This document shows, piece after piece, positions 20,816 through 32,089 of a DNA stretch of 64,000 bases; the stretch's first letter is position 1; each line of letters starts with the position of its first letter. The translations under genes and the position numbers were made by a program. The notes below the pieces were generated by a model. That model saw only the letters and a program-made list of their open reading frames with translations. It did no database searches and was not told the origin of the DNA. Source of the stretch: Ahaetulla prasina (Eukaryota; Chordata; Lepidosauria; Squamata; Colubridae); the NCBI RefSeq assembly GCF_028640845.1, contig NC_080539.1:366873233-366937232 (forward strand). Direction: 5' to 3'.

Positions 20816-21249
20816 TTTATACACATTTTGTTTGCCTTTTTTCTCTTTTGCAAACATTTTCCCCTAACAGGTCTTTTTCCTTTTTTCTCAAATGTTCTTT
20901 GTAACCTGGCACATTTGGAGAACTGGGAATTTAAAATGATGATTCAATTTTATTTTGGGAGTTTTGCTGCAAAAAGCTGATATTAGATCAGTTTTCATTC
21001 TGTTGAAAATTGCATAATTTTCTCACCAGTAATGTTTCAGCCACATAAGCTGTTCTGATTTAAAAAAATTTTTTAAAAGAAAGTGCTCATTTATATTAAA
21101 AAGTCCAAATTGAGTTGCCAGCTGGGTCCTTCTATCTATTGGGAGACCTCAAACAATATGTCCTTCGGTGGAATTTCTGCTCTGAATGGTATGTCAGAGA
21201 CACTGCAAGGACATTGGGGAAAACTAAGTGAAAGTCTATATCCATCCCA

Positions 21250-21581
21250 AGGGTGGCTTAGTGGGTAAGATGCTAAGCTTGTCGATCGAAAGGTTTAGCA
21301 GTTTAGCAGTTCAAATCCCAAATCCCTCCCATTACTTGTCCCTGCTTCTGCCAACTTAGCAGTTCGAAAGCACGTAAAAATGCAAGTAGAAAAAATAGGG
21401 ACCACCTTTGGTGGGAAGGTAACAGCGTTCCGTGCGCCTTTGGCGTTGAGTCATGCCGGCCACATGACCACGGAGACGTCTTCGGACAGCGCTGGCTCTT
21501 CGGCTTTGAAACGGAGACGAGCACCGCCCCTAGAGTCGGGAACGACTAGCACATATGTGCGAGGGGAACCTTTACCTTTAC
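21250..21581 (+). mobile_element. tRNA-derived SINE with BovB-type tail (Sauria-SINE-like)
   Basis: Head GGGTGGCTTAGTGGGTAAGA, box-B-like AGTTCAAATCCC, body CCACCTTTGGTGGGAAGGTA, and tail CCCCTAGAGTCGGGAACGAC then GGGGAACCTTTACCTTTA. Perfect 14-bp target duplications CTATATCCATCCCA are at 21236-21249 and 21582-21595, with one base shared by the head. Confidence 0.9.
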
Positions 21582-21605
21582 CTATATCCATCCCAGGAAG
21601 GTTTT

Positions 21606-22400
21606 ATATAGGTAGGCCTCAACATACGACAATTTACTTAGTCACCATTTTAGGTTTCATCATACTCCCCAAAACTTACTTATGACGCAGATTCAAAATT
21701 TGATGTTGCCCGCCTGCAATCATGTGATCTCACTTTGGGTTTTTGGCAATCAAGCAGCATTTGTGGCTGTTTGCAGCATCCTGTGGTCATGTGACCACGA
21801 TTTACAGCATTTCTTGCCTGAAATCAACATTTACTTCTGCTTTCCTTCAAAAATCGCCCATTGCTGACAATGGAGTGGAGTGGAGTGGAGTGAATAGAAT
21901 AGAATAGAATAGAATAGAATAGAATAGAATAGAATAGAATAGAATAGAATAGAATAGAATAGAATAGAACAGTCTTTATTGGCCGTGTGATTGGACACAC
22001 AAGGAATTTGTCTCTGGTGCATAAACTCTCAGTGTGCATACAAGCAACAAGTGATAAATCATGATTATAATCATAAAATACATATTATCTATCTTATAGA
22101 TACCAATAGGAGTAGGTAGAAGGAAAGATGAGAAGTAATGCAGTCCTATTACATTGTTAGATATCCTTAGACATACGACAGTGCTATGGGAATTACCTGT
22201 TTAGGTGAGTGATTGCATAGGGGACCACAGTATTTGCTTAATGACTGTAGTATTTGCTTCATGACCTCTGCATTCACTTAATGACCATTGCAAAAAAATA
22301 TATCATATAATCAGGTTGGTCACATGGCTGACTTATGACTGTCATGACATATGACAGAAAATATGTGCTCCATAATGGTCGTAAATTGAGGTCTACCTGT
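21606..22400. mobile_element. Tigger/pogo-like MITE split by a Snake1-like LINE end
   Basis: Left end TATAGGTAGGCCTCAACATA; right end GTAAATTGAGGTCTACCTGT. It is a divergent subfamily member (TTTACAGCATTTCTTGCCTG interior) and is interrupted near 21870-22110. Confidence 0.6.
21870..22110 (-). mobile_element. CR1-type LINE 3' end (Snake1-like) with (AATAG)n
   Basis: GTGGA units grade into about 15 AATAG units (21893-21968), then TCTTTATTGGCCGTGTGATT, GGACACACAAGGAATTTG and CATAAACTCTCAGTGTGCAT. Minus sense. Confidence 0.75.
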
Positions 22401-22484
22401 AAACACATAAAGCAAGCAATAGTATTCACTGTCTCTCATTATGGAAGCCAAAATTGGATTTTGAAGAGGCGGAATAGGAAGAGT

Positions 22485-22640
22485 GTCTGTAAGGGGCATG
22501 CATAAGAGCACCAGCGTGCCTACCGTCCCTGTCCTAATGTTCCCTTTAATTGTATTCATTTTATGTATTCAATTCATGCTTATACTTATATATATTATCT
22601 AATACGTACCTGACAAATAAATAAATAATAATTAAAAAGT
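22485..22640 (+). mobile_element. LINE 3' UTR fragment
   Basis: GTAAGGGGCATGCATAAGAG, CAGCGTGCCTACCGTCCCTG and a TGACAAATAAATAAATAA tail match the 3' end at 24840-25020. Confidence 0.65.
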
Positions 22641-22949
22641 GTCAACATTTTTGAATTTTGCCTTTAGAGAGCTATTATGGACAGGCTAAAAATAAATGGA
22701 TCATCAAACAAATCAATTCAGAGGTTTCACTCATGGGACAGATGCCCAGATTATCGTACTATGGATGCATTAAGCAAAGACTCGGCTCCCTAGTGGAGGC
22801 TCTAATGCCGGGAAAAGATAGAAGGAAAGAGAAGAAAAAGAAGACAAACAGCAAAATGTAAGGGCTCTGTTACAGCGATGATGGGTTCCGTGATGGGCCA
22901 GCTTGAGGAAAGATAAATTTATCTCTGTGGATGCTGATACCAACCTGAG

Positions 22950-23149
22950 AGCTAGTCCTCGACTTACAACCGTTTGCTTAGTGATCGTTCAAAATGACAA
23001 GAGCACTGAAAATAATGACTTATGATGATCGCTGCAGCATCCCCATGGTCATGTGACCAAAGTTCAGGCATTTGGCAACTGGCCTGTATTTATGACAATT
23101 GCACTGTTCCATCCCGAGGTTATGTGGTCACCTTCCCAGCTGGTTTCTT

Positions 23150-23185
<36 letters not shown>

Positions 23186-24072
23186 TTCAATTTGTATACC
23201 GCCCTTCTCCCGAAGGACTCAGGGCGGTTTACAGCCAATAAAAATACATATAATACAGGTTAAAAACAATATAAAAATATAAAAAACTGATTCAATATAT
23301 GGCATAGAAAAGCTAAAATAAAAATAAAAAGCCCCACTTAAAACTGCATTTAGGCAAGCCCTGCGCGATGGAACAAAAGCGTCTTCAGCTCGCGGCGAAA
23401 GGTCCGGAGGTCGGGAAGTTGATGAAGCCCTGGAGGCAGCTCATTCCAGAGGGCCGGAGCCCCCACAGAGAAGGCCCTCCCCCAGGAGTCGCCAGCCGAC
23501 ATTGTTTGGCCGATGGCACCCTGAGGAGGCCATCCCTGTGGGAGCACACAGGTCGATGGGAGGCTACTGGTGGCAGTAGGCAGTCCCGTAAATAACCAGG
23601 TCCAATGCCATGGAGCGCTTTAAAGGTAGTAACCAATACCCTGAATTGCACCCAAAAGACCACCGGGAGCCAGTGCAGACCGCGCAAGAGAGGTGTCACA
23701 TGGGAGCCTCGAGGTGCTCCCTCTATCACCCGCGCAGCTGCATTCTGGACCAGTTGGAGCTTCCGGGTGCCCTTCAAGGGGAGCCCCATGTAGAGAGCAT
23801 TGCAGTAGTCCAGGCGGGATGTGACGAGAGCATGAGTGACTGTGCAGAGGGAAGCCTGGTCTAGAAAAGGACGCAACTGGCGTTTCTGACAAGCAAAGTC
23901 AATGGGGGAAGCCAGATGCATTTAATGACCGCACGATTCACTTAAGAACTGCAGTGATTCACTTAACAACTGTGGCAAAAACAGCCATAAAATGGGGCAG
24001 AATTCATTGCCTGGCTTAGCAACAGAAATTTCGGGTTCAATTATGGTAATTAAGTCAAGGTCTACCTGTAAT
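22950..24072. mobile_element. Tigger/pogo-like MITE split by an L2-like LINE
   Basis: Left part CTAGTCCTCGACTTACAACC; right part TTCTGACAAGCAAAGTCAAT through 'aattaagtcaaggtctacct' at the end. The LINE sits between. Confidence 0.75.
23147..23890 (-). mobile_element. L2-like LINE 3' end, longest copy in the window
   Basis: (TTTA)n then TATACCGCCCTTCTCCCGAA. The minus-strand frame 23921-23385 (178 codons) carries ALVTSRLDYCNALYMGLPLK, LQLVQNAAARVIEGAP, LHWLPVVFWVQFRVLV and FKALHGIGPGYLRDCLLPPV, a near-continuous L2-group C-terminal region just after the RT domain. Confidence 0.82.
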
Positions 24073-24100
24073 CCATCAATCAAAGCATCAGATGTGGATC

Positions 24101-24336
24101 CAGCAGCGGGTTTCCAATATTCTTAGCACCGGTTCACTGCACATACACACGCTTGCTTTGCACGCATGCCTTCCGTGCATGTGCTTTGCTTACATGCATG
24201 CTTTCCACACATGCACCTGGCCTCGAAAATGTGGCTAAATAGAATGGCATTACGCCTGGGCAGGTGGGCCGGCCCACCCACAGTTTCCGCTACCAGTTCA
24301 CCCGAAACAGTACAAGCCAGCTGAATGCCACTTCTG
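24101..24336. mobile_element. hAT-type non-autonomous element with perfect 8-bp target duplication
   Basis: TGTGGATC precedes (24093-24100) and follows (24337-24344) an element starting CAGCAGCGGGTTTCCAA and ending AATGCCACTTCTG. The interior has alternating GCATGCTT/TGCACGCATG purine-pyrimidine stretches. Confidence 0.85.
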
Positions 24337-24376
24337 TGTGGATCATTGCAAGGTGTTGGTGGGAAAGAGCAACATA

Positions 24377-25030
24377 CTGTATAATACAAAACATTTGCTA
24401 GACCAATTCTCGAATACAGCCCACCTGTCTGGAACCCGCACTGCATATCGGACATTAATACAATGGAGCGCATTCAGAAATATTTCACAAGAAAAGTCCT
24501 CCACTAATCTGCTCTCAACAAAATACCTTATGCCACCAGACTTGAAATTCTGGGTTTAGAAAATTTAGAACTATGCCACCTTCGGTATGATCTGAGCATA
24601 GCTCATAAAATCATCTGCTACAATGTCCTACCTGTCAATGACTACTTCAGCTTCAACCACAACACTACACGAGCACACAATAGATTCAAACTTAAAGTGA
24701 ACTGCTCCAAATTCAATTGCAGAAAATATGACTTCAGTAACAGAGTTGTTAATGTCTGGAATGCACTACTTGACTCTGTGGTCTCATCCCAAAACCCCCA
24801 AATTTTAACCTAAGTGGCTACTGTTGAGCTCCCACGCCCCCCCCACCCCCGTTCCTAAGAGGTCTGTAAGGGGCATGCATAAGAGCATCAGCGTGCATAC
24901 CATCCCTGTCCTAATGTTCCTTTTAATTTATTCATTTTATGTATTCAATTCATGCTTATACTTATATATATTATTTAATATGTACTTGACAAAATAAATA
25001 AATAAATAAATAAATAAATAAAATAAAATA
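24377..25030 (+). mobile_element. Jockey/CR1-L2-group LINE 3' end
   Basis: AAACATTTGCTAGACCAATT, CAAAATACCTTATGCCACCA and GACTACTTCAGCTTCAACCA match the LINE at 36055-38633. The tail is (AAATA)n at 24985-25030. Frames are broken. Confidence 0.78.
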
Positions 25031-26180
25031 AATAATTGAGGGGGAAAAAGACACAGTACAACTGAAACCAACAGCCATACACACATCTTATAGGAAGCAT
25101 TATACACACTGCATAACTGCAACTCAAAAATCAATGCAAAGCATAAACCAATTTTTTAAAAAAAATGTTGTCTAGAAGCAATTTTGATGAGTTTTTAGCC
25201 AGCAAATATATCATAAATTTTTATATTTGTTATAAATATACACCAATGTTATATTTGATCTAAATATACTAAACGGACGTCAAAAGGTTTAATTTTTTGA
25301 GGCTTAGGCTTAGCAGCAAAGGAAGTAAATCACAAGATTATTGAAAGATTCCCAGCTGTCAAGGCAACCTGAAATCACAGCTTTTTGTATTCTTTATGAC
25401 AATACAATGAAGCTAAAACCCAGAGCCTATTAGGGGAGAGGGAAATATTTGCAACCGCCCTTCGAATTTTCTCTTTCTAGCTAACCCTTCCTCCCTTCCA
25501 GAAAATTGTTCCATAATAGTTTCTTAAGATGTTAGTGACACTGTGGATTTCATACCACTTTAATCATTACTTCGCCAGCTCAGGGTGCTTCATTCAGTGA
25601 TCCTACAATACATACCAGTCACACCAGGAAGAGGCTTAATGCTTCCTTCTAATACATGGCTCTGCAATCTTTTTCTTATTAACTTCAAAAGTTTGCAATC
25701 CTATTATCACTTCCTATCAGCTGAATGCTGGCAGCAGCCGGGAAAGTTACACATCGCAAGGGTAAACAATGAAATGAAATTTCTCATCTCTCTCTCTTTT
25801 TTTAAGGGAACTATGAACAAACAAAGAAATTTGTACAGAGAAGAAAAAAAACAGCCTTGATTTAAAAAAAAAATGAAACAAGGAAAAGCTGAGATTTTAT
25901 TGTTTGTGCAAAAAACTACAAGTAGATCGGTCACTATGTAGGAGCAAGAAATTCATAGTGTTTGGAATATTCTCAGGGGCCCTGCATAGAAGCAATCATT
26001 TTGCCAAGGAAGAGGAAGGGAGAGAGAGATAAAGGGATAGAGAGACAGATGGATAAAAAGATGATAGAAGATAAATGATCGTTAGAGAGATAGATGACAG
26101 ATCTATCTGATGATACATTAATAGGTGGATAGAAGATAGACAGACACATAGAAATGATGATGGATAGATAGAATTGATAA
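25031..26180 (-). other. CAMK4: CAMK4 intron, unique sequence
   Basis: No repeat family or exon is recognised. The region is AT-rich, with GATA-like scattered tetranucleotides increasing towards 26100. Confidence 0.45.
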
Positions 26181-26186
26181 TATCTA

Positions 26187-26191
26187 ATTAG

Positions 26192-26263
<72 letters not shown>

Positions 26264-26266
26264 TTA
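26187..26266. repeat. (GATA)n microsatellite
   Basis: About 14 ATAG/GATA units followed by four CAGA units; imperfect copies extend left to about 26035. Confidence 0.9.
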
Positions 26267-26587
26267 TGATCATGATCATTGTGGACATCTCAATGAAAAT
26301 CCAGAGTGCAACAGCTATCATTTATTTATTGATTAAATTTATTTGCCACCCTTCTCGCTGTCATGTGACTCTGGGCGACTTACAATCTATTAAAAAGGAC
26401 TCCATGCTCGCAATCATTAAGCAGGGAATTGATAATAGAAATGCCAATTTAATTAAGCCATAATATAGGAAGGTTATGGTCTCTTGGACTGAAGAGGAAT
26501 ATTTTAGAGCTGGAAGATATATATATATACCTTAGTGCATGCTCAGCGAATCAGTTGTTAAACCGGTAGAGATCCCACCTCTGTGTG

Positions 26588-26638
26588 TGTATGTATGTAT
26601 GTATGTATGTATGTATGTATGTATGTATGTATGTATGG
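26588..26638. repeat. (GTAT)n microsatellite
   Basis: About 12 GTAT units next to the left target duplication of the hAT element at 26647. Confidence 0.9.
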
Positions 26639-26646
26639 GTCTGCAG

Positions 26647-26971
26647 CAGAGGTGGGTTTCAGCAGGTTCTGACCAGTTCTGGAGAACCAGTAGCAAAAAT
26701 TTTGAGTACATAGGAGAAATTTTGAGTACATAGGTAGTAAAAATTTTGAGTACATAGGAAAAATTTTGAGTACATAGGTAGTAAAAATTCTGACTGGCCC
26801 CATCTATTCTCTGCCTCCCAAGTTCCAGCTGATCAGGAAGAAATGGGGATTTTGCAGTAACCTTTCCCTGGATTGGGGTGGGAATGGAGATTTTACAGTA
26901 CCCTTCCCATGCTATGCCCACCAAGCCACGCCCACAGAACCGGTAGTAAAAAAATTTGAAACCCACCACTG
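26647..26971. mobile_element. hAT-type element with internal short tandem repeat
   Basis: Ends CAGAGGTGGGTTTC and (inverse) CAGTGGTGGGTTTC; flanks GTCTGCAG (26639-26646) and GTCTGTAG (26972-26979). The block AAATTTTGAGTACATAGG is repeated four times between 26696 and 26778. Confidence 0.85.
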
Positions 26972-27403
26972 GTCTGTAGGTATATGTATGGATGGATGGA
27001 TATAGCATATGTGTTATGTATGGATACACTTTTGAAAGCAGGCAAAATTTCATTTTTAATGTGTGCCAGTGTGCCCACAGTAAAACATGACAATAAAGGT
27101 TATCTAAAAGGAACCCAAAAAGAGAAATTGGCTGAAACAGCTCCCTATGAGGAAAAGCTAAAACAATTGTGGGGCTACAGCTTAGTGACCGTTCAGAGTT
27201 GTGACGCATCTCCCCATGGTTACTTACGATCCAGATTCAAAGTTCTCATAGCTGGACTTTCCAACAGCCATATTTTGGATGTTTGGCAACAGGAAATCAG
27301 GAGATGAAAAAAAAAACAACCCTCAGTGTGTCACGAAAACAAACCAAATATGATTACTGACGTAAGCTAACCATTTTAAATATTACAGAGATTAGTTACT
27401 TAC

Positions 27404-27466
27404 AATATTTGGATGGGAGAGCCTCAGCAAAACTCCAATTTCAGTTCTGACAATTTTCTTGTCAAT
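27404..27466 (-). CDS. CAMK4: CAMK4 internal coding exon: alpha-C helix
   Basis: The exon is 63 nt (21 codons) on the minus strand, with a TTTGCAG acceptor and a GTAAGT donor starting at 27403. It reads IDKKIVRTEIGVLLRLSHPN plus I. The Glu of VRTEIGVLL is the alpha-C Glu that pairs with the catalytic Lys of the preceding exon. Mammalian CaMKIV has VDKKIVRTEIGVLLRLSHPN, so only the first residue differs. The exon begins and ends on codon boundaries. The following intron is 8,080 bp. Confidence 0.96.
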
Positions 27467-27499
27467 CTGCAAAGAATAAAATTTACAATAATGTTGCTA

Positions 27500-27858
27500 T
27501 ACAGGTGGTCCTCAAATTACGGCCATAACTGAGCCCAAAATTTATGTTGCTAAGTGAAACATTTGTTAAGGAAGTTTTGCCCCCATTTTACGACTTTTCT
27601 GGCCACTGTTGTTAAGTGAAGCATTGCAGATGTTAAGTGAATAACCCGATTGTTCAGTGAATCCGGCTTCCCCATTGACTTTGCTTGTCAGAAGGGTGCA
27701 AAAGGCATTCACATGACCTGGGGACATGGCAACCGTCATAAATGTGAGTCAGTTGCCAAGTGTCCAAATCTTGGTCATGTGACAATGGTCATAAGTGTGA
27801 CCATTGATCATAAGTCACTTTTTTCAGTGATGTTGTAACTGCAGACGGTCACTAAGGT
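27500..27858 (+). mobile_element. Tigger/pogo-like MITE copy
   Basis: TATACAGGTGGTCCTCAAAT at the left; body GAAACATTTGTTAAGGAAGT; right arm TTTTTTCAGTGATGTTGTAA. The last bases are lost. Confidence 0.75.
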
Positions 27859-28033
27859 TTTTCAGAAATGATTTTGCCATTGCGTCCTTCCTAGGGCTGA
27901 GAGAAAATGACTGGCCCAGAATCACCCAGCTGGCTTTGTGCTTACGGCCAGACTAGAACTCACAGTCTCCCAGATTCTGACCTTTGCCTTGACCACCACC
28001 TATTACGATACGTTAAGCATTATTTAATATTAA

Positions 28034-28255
28034 ATACAGGTAGCCCTGGATTTACAACCGCAATTGAGCCCCAAATTTCTGTTGCTAAGCGAAACAGTTG
28101 TTAAGTGAATTTTGCCGACCATTCTTGCCAAAGTTGCTGAGGGAATCATGGCAGTTTTCAAATTAGTAACACACTTGTAAAGTGAATCTGGCTTCCCCAC
28201 TAACTTTGCTTGTCAGAAGGTCGCAAAGGCAGACTGTTCTAAGTCAAGGACTACT
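28034..28255 (+). mobile_element. Tigger/pogo-like MITE, internally deleted
   Basis: TACAGGTAGCCCTGGATTTA at the left, then GTCAGAAGGTCGCAAAGGCA joined directly to AAGTCAAGGACTACTTGAG, so the middle right half is missing. Confidence 0.7.
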
Positions 28256-28495
28256 TGAGATCATTCTCCTTGTATTAAAGATCAGGGGAGGAGTCGAAAA
28301 GATCAAGCTGGTAGGCCCAACCACTGTCAGAAGAAGGATGGGTTTCAATCAGTTTGGCTGCCATCTTGACTTTTTCGATACCTCCCTGAAGATGCTCCTT
28401 TTAACCTTCATCCATTCTTCTTGGCTATTATCAGCCCTTTGAGGTAGGCCAGGTCAAGATACAGATAGCACGTTGGAACTCTACCGACTTAGAAT

Positions 28496-28870
28496 ATACA
28501 GATAGTCCTTACTTAAAGACCACAATTGGGACAACTGTGGTCATTAAGTGTGGATATCTATATAGCCTAAATCAGTAGAGTTCCAGATTTGTGACATTCT
28601 GGCTAAAAACACCCATTTGGAAGAATTGGTTCATTGTCCCAATTTTGGTCATTAAGCGAAGGATTATCTGTATAGACTAAATCAGTAGAGTTTTAACATG
28701 CTATTCTTTCCTAATCTGGCCTACCTTAAGTACTAACAATAGATAAGAAAAACACATGAGTTTTGGTTGCTGAGCAAAGGGTCATTAAGTAAGATGCCCA
28801 CGTGACTGCTTAGCTCAATGACCACAATCCCAGCATCCCTTGTTGCATTCGTTAAGTGATCCCATGGGTC
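28496..28870 (+). mobile_element. Degraded MITE-like sequence
   Basis: TATACAGATAGTCCTTACTT at 28496, then repeated GGTCATTAAGTG/A blocks and GTATAGACTAAATCAGTAGA. A segment with CTATATAGCCTAAATCAGTA is repeated at 28559 and 28669. Divergent from the main family. Confidence 0.4.
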
Positions 28871-29277
28871 ATTAAGTAAACAATCCTTCTCTGTGTGAAC
28901 CCTTAAGATGGCCTGGCTGAAGCAATCTTGGAGCTTCAGTGCTGTCACAACGGAGCTGAGCGATAGGGAGGAGGGATTGTGTGGTCAAAATAAAATACTT
29001 TCTCTTGGGAACCAAGAATGTTCTCACACCTGGCCGGAGGAAGGAGTGATGTCACCAAGCCACCAGAGGGTGCCTTGATTGGACCATGTGACTGATTGTT
29101 TGGGGTTGAGGGAAAAACTTTTACTTTTAATTAGGTGAAAACTGCCGGACCCTTCAGAGTCGGTTTTCACCAGATTTGTGCCAATATGATATGTCCAATA
29201 AGGCTATTCTTTGAGGAATTTATTCATCTGCCTTGGAGTTTAACTTAGTATGGGTCTATTACTTGGAACCTTGATAC

Positions 29278-29742
29278 CAATGGTGGGATTCAGCCGGTTC
29301 GGTCAAACCGGTAGCTAAATTTCTGGCTGGCTCTGTCCTTCCCCTCCCTTCCAGGAGACCCCACGGACCCCATTTTGGCTCCCAGGTTAAGTGCAGGGAG
29401 GCTAGGCCCAAAACGGGGCATGGGAGGGGTGCCCCCCCTGCAGCCCGTTTTGGCTCCCAGGAGGTTTCAAGGAGGCCTCCTAGGCCCAAAATGGGGCACA
29501 GGGGTGTGTGCCCCCCCCCCATGGCCCATTTTCGCTCCCAAGAGGCTTCAGGGAGGCTCCCTAGGCCCACAATGGGGCACGGAGGGGGGGGACATATCCC
29601 CCCCACGGCCTGTCTTTGCTCCCGGGGTATGTGCGCAGAAGGCCGAATGATGTCTGTCACATCCCCTGGCCACGCCCACCATGGCCACGCCCACCCAGCC
29701 AATCATTAGGGCAGAGAACCGGTTGTTAAATTATCACCTCTG
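29278..29742. mobile_element. hAT-type non-autonomous element, GC-rich interior
   Basis: Ends CAATGGTGGGATTCAGCC and TAAATTATCACCTCTG; flanks CTTGATAC (29270-29277) and CCTGACAC (29743-29750), an 8-bp duplication with two differences. The interior repeats a GGCTCCCAGGAGG..CCTAGGCCCAAAATGGGGC unit about four times. Confidence 0.75.
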
Positions 29743-29910
29743 CCTGACACTCTTTGCTTATGCAGTTGCAGGGAGGAAGGGATTTTGAACTCATGCTTAT
29801 AGGACTTGTGATGCTTAAAATCTTTCTTTCCCTGCCTCTGGGTGGCTTTCCACAGAAGTGGGGAGAGAGGGATTTTGAGGTACATCCATGCTTGGATTTC
29901 AGTTGCTGAG

Positions 29911-30418
29911 TGTCGTGTCCCACTCCTCCTCTGACGGCCGGGTCGGGGAAGTCTGTATCAAGCGTGGCTGAGAAGCCTCTGCAGCTTTGCCAAAGTCCTG
30001 TCAGAGTTCTCAGGGCAGGCAGGAGTCCAAGATGTGACTCCAGCAATCCAAATTAGACTTTGCCTGACTCAAAGAATGCCAGAAAGCAGATCCTTTATAT
30101 AGGCCATGGGGTGTGGCTCCATGACTCAGCACTGATCCAGGCCTGCCCCTCCCTTCCTTTTGCTGACGTCGCCTCTCCATTCTCCGGAAGCGTGGATCCA
30201 TCCACCCTCCAGCTGCCGGCAATTCCAGCTCGTGACTGGCTTCATGTTCCTTATGTTCACATGCTGTGGGGGAGGGGTTTATTTGCTCAGTTTGTCCGGG
30301 CATGGTGCCAGGACTGGGGGCTGGAGGCATGCCAGGCCATTCGTCTTCATTATCAGTCCCTGGCTGAGATAACAGGAGATGAGAGGGGTCCGGCTGCGGA
30401 GAGGGGGGCGAGTGAGGT
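29911..30418 (-). mobile_element. LTR fragment of an endogenous-retrovirus-type element
   Basis: Starts TGTCGTGTCCCACTCCTCCT and matches 56925-57437 along its length, including the inverse of a TATATAAAGGATCTGC promoter-like box near 30090-30104. It lacks the terminal CACAACA found in the complete copy, so its left (5') end is lost or diverged. No internal viral genes are adjacent. Confidence 0.7.
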
Positions 30419-30509
30419 TCAAGCAGGCGCGGTGCTGGGGGCTTTCTCCACATCAAATGAAGGCGAAAATTTGTGTCCCAGGATAATATTGTAGGATCCA
30501 TTCTGCGTT

Positions 30510-30790
30510 GGTCACCAGGGCCAGAGGTTTAATCTTCTGTCTGTAGAGATTCTCGGTCATCCAGGTCACGGTTGCCCCAAAGGTGCTTTTTATTTTCAGG
30601 AGGTAACTGGACTTTCTTGTTTTTTCCTTTTGAAGATGTTTCGCTTCTCATCCAAAAAGCTTCTTCAGCTCTGACAGGAAGTGTGTCTTCCATTCCCCAC
30701 TATGCTGTCAGACCTGAAGAAGCTTCTTGGATGAGAAGTGAAACGTCTTCAAAAGAAAAAAAACAAGAAAGTCCAGTTGCCTCCTGAAAA
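30510..30790. mobile_element. Head-to-head inverted pair of Penelope-like ends (candidate)
   Basis: CAGGAGGTAACTGGACTTTC and GAAAGTCCAGTTGCCTCCTG are the outer arms; AAGATGTTTCGCTTCTCATC and GATGAGAAGTGAAACGTCTT the inner arms, around a centre near 30690. The left flank has GTAGAGATTCTCGGTCATCC and AGGTCACGGTTG, which occur beside the similar pair at 60935. Confidence 0.5.
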
Positions 30791-30872
30791 AAAGTCTTCT
30801 GAGCTTTCAGACTCGTGCTGGGAACTTCTCTCTACCGGAATGTGGGCTATTTTATGCATAGTATTTATGTGG

Positions 30873-31210
30873 CAGGTGGGACACAGTGGCTCAGTGGCTA
30901 AGACGCTGAGCTTGTCGATCGAAAGGCTGGCAGTTCAGTGGTTCGGATCCCTAGTGCCGCGTAACGGGGTGAGCTCCCGTTACTTTTCCCAGCTTCTGCC
31001 AACCTAGCAGTTCGAAAGCATATAAAAAATGCAAGTAGAAAAATAGGGACCACATTCTGTGCTCCTTTGGCATTTAGTCATGCTGGCCACATGACCACGG
31101 AAACGTCTTCAGACAGCACTGGCTCTTCGGCTTTGAAACGGAGATGAGCACTGCCCCCTAGAGTCGGGAACGACTAGCACATATGTGCGAGGGGAACCTT
31201 TATCTTCACC
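30873..31210 (+). mobile_element. tRNA-derived SINE with BovB-type tail (Sauria-SINE-like)
   Basis: Box-A-like TGGCTCAGTGGCTAAGACGC, GTCGATCGAAAGGCTGGCAG, box-B-like GGTTCGGATCCC; tail CCCCTAGAGTCGGGAACGAC then GGGGAACCTTTATC. Perfect 11-bp duplications TATTTATGTGG at 30862-30872 and 31211-31221. Confidence 0.9.
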
Positions 31211-31539
31211 TATTTATGTGGTTGTGTGTGGCTTTTTATTTGTTGATTGGGATGTTGATGGTTGGCTATTAAGTCTATTAAGTTGGCTCTTGTTTTCTTG
31301 TGCTGCCAAACCCTCAGCTACTAAGTACCTGATAAGAAATTTCTCTGCATCCTTCTGTTTAGCTTTCAGGAGGGATTTTGAGCTTCCTGCCTGCTTGGAT
31401 TTCGGCTGCTGAGATCCCAGCAGGCGTGGATAGGCCAGGGACCACTTTCAGCCAGCCCCAAAAGATGACAGGTACCATCAGCTTGCAACCTTCCCTGCTG
31501 GCTTCCCCATTGACGTTTTGGGGAAGCCAGCAGAAAAAA

Positions 31540-31772
31540 AAAGTGGAAATAGTGATCACATGATTGTGGGGAGCGTGCCAATTGGTTGTAAGTGTGAACC
31601 AGGTTGCGTGACAACCTGATTGCAATCATGTGACTGCAGGCGGGTGTGTATGTGTGTGCACATTCTGCAAAAGTTGGAAGCGCTTTAGTGGCCATAAAGC
31701 AACCTTTTCAAGGCCATTGTAATTTCAAACAGTCATTAAGTAATCAGTTGTTAAATGAGGACTGTCGGTCAT
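31540..31772 (-). mobile_element. Tigger/pogo-like MITE, degraded
   Basis: 'gtgatcacatgattgtgggg', 'aagtgtgaaccaggttgcgt' and a right part CATTGTAATTTCAAACAGTC, then TTAAATGAGGACTGTCGGTC. Confidence 0.5.
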
Positions 31773-32089
31773 AACAGAATCTTTGAAGCCTAACAGGATT
31801 TCCCCTTCCTTCCCTCCTTCTACAGGGTTAAAGTAGAGTCACTTTAAATTTGTTTCTAATGTTCTATTTCTGTGCTGGGATTAAATCATGTACCGCTATC
31901 ATGTACGTTTTCCAAGGTCACATATGTGATTCTCTATAGTACTATATTTCCATTATTTGTAATTTAATAAGATACTGAGAGCTCCAGATTTTGGAAGCTA
32001 AAAGGTTGCCTGAGTCACCTGCAAACACTGGAAGGAAAAAAAAATCTAAACATGATTTACAGAACAGATTGCTGGCTTATCAACATGTG

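Noticed and set aside
26532..27209. 225-codon minus-strand open frame
   Set aside because: It runs through a hAT element and a (GTAT)n repeat (the TYIHTYIH stretch) and stops short of the CAMK4 exon; no gene signal.
30010..30501. 163-codon minus-strand open frame, Pro-rich
   Set aside because: It lies in an LTR copy and the parallel frames in the other LTR copies differ; GC-rich LTR sequence readily gives long open frames. No protein domain is visible.
30873..30960. Functional tRNA gene
   Set aside because: Only box-A/B-like motifs remain; there is no cloverleaf, and the sequence continues into a SINE body with target duplications.
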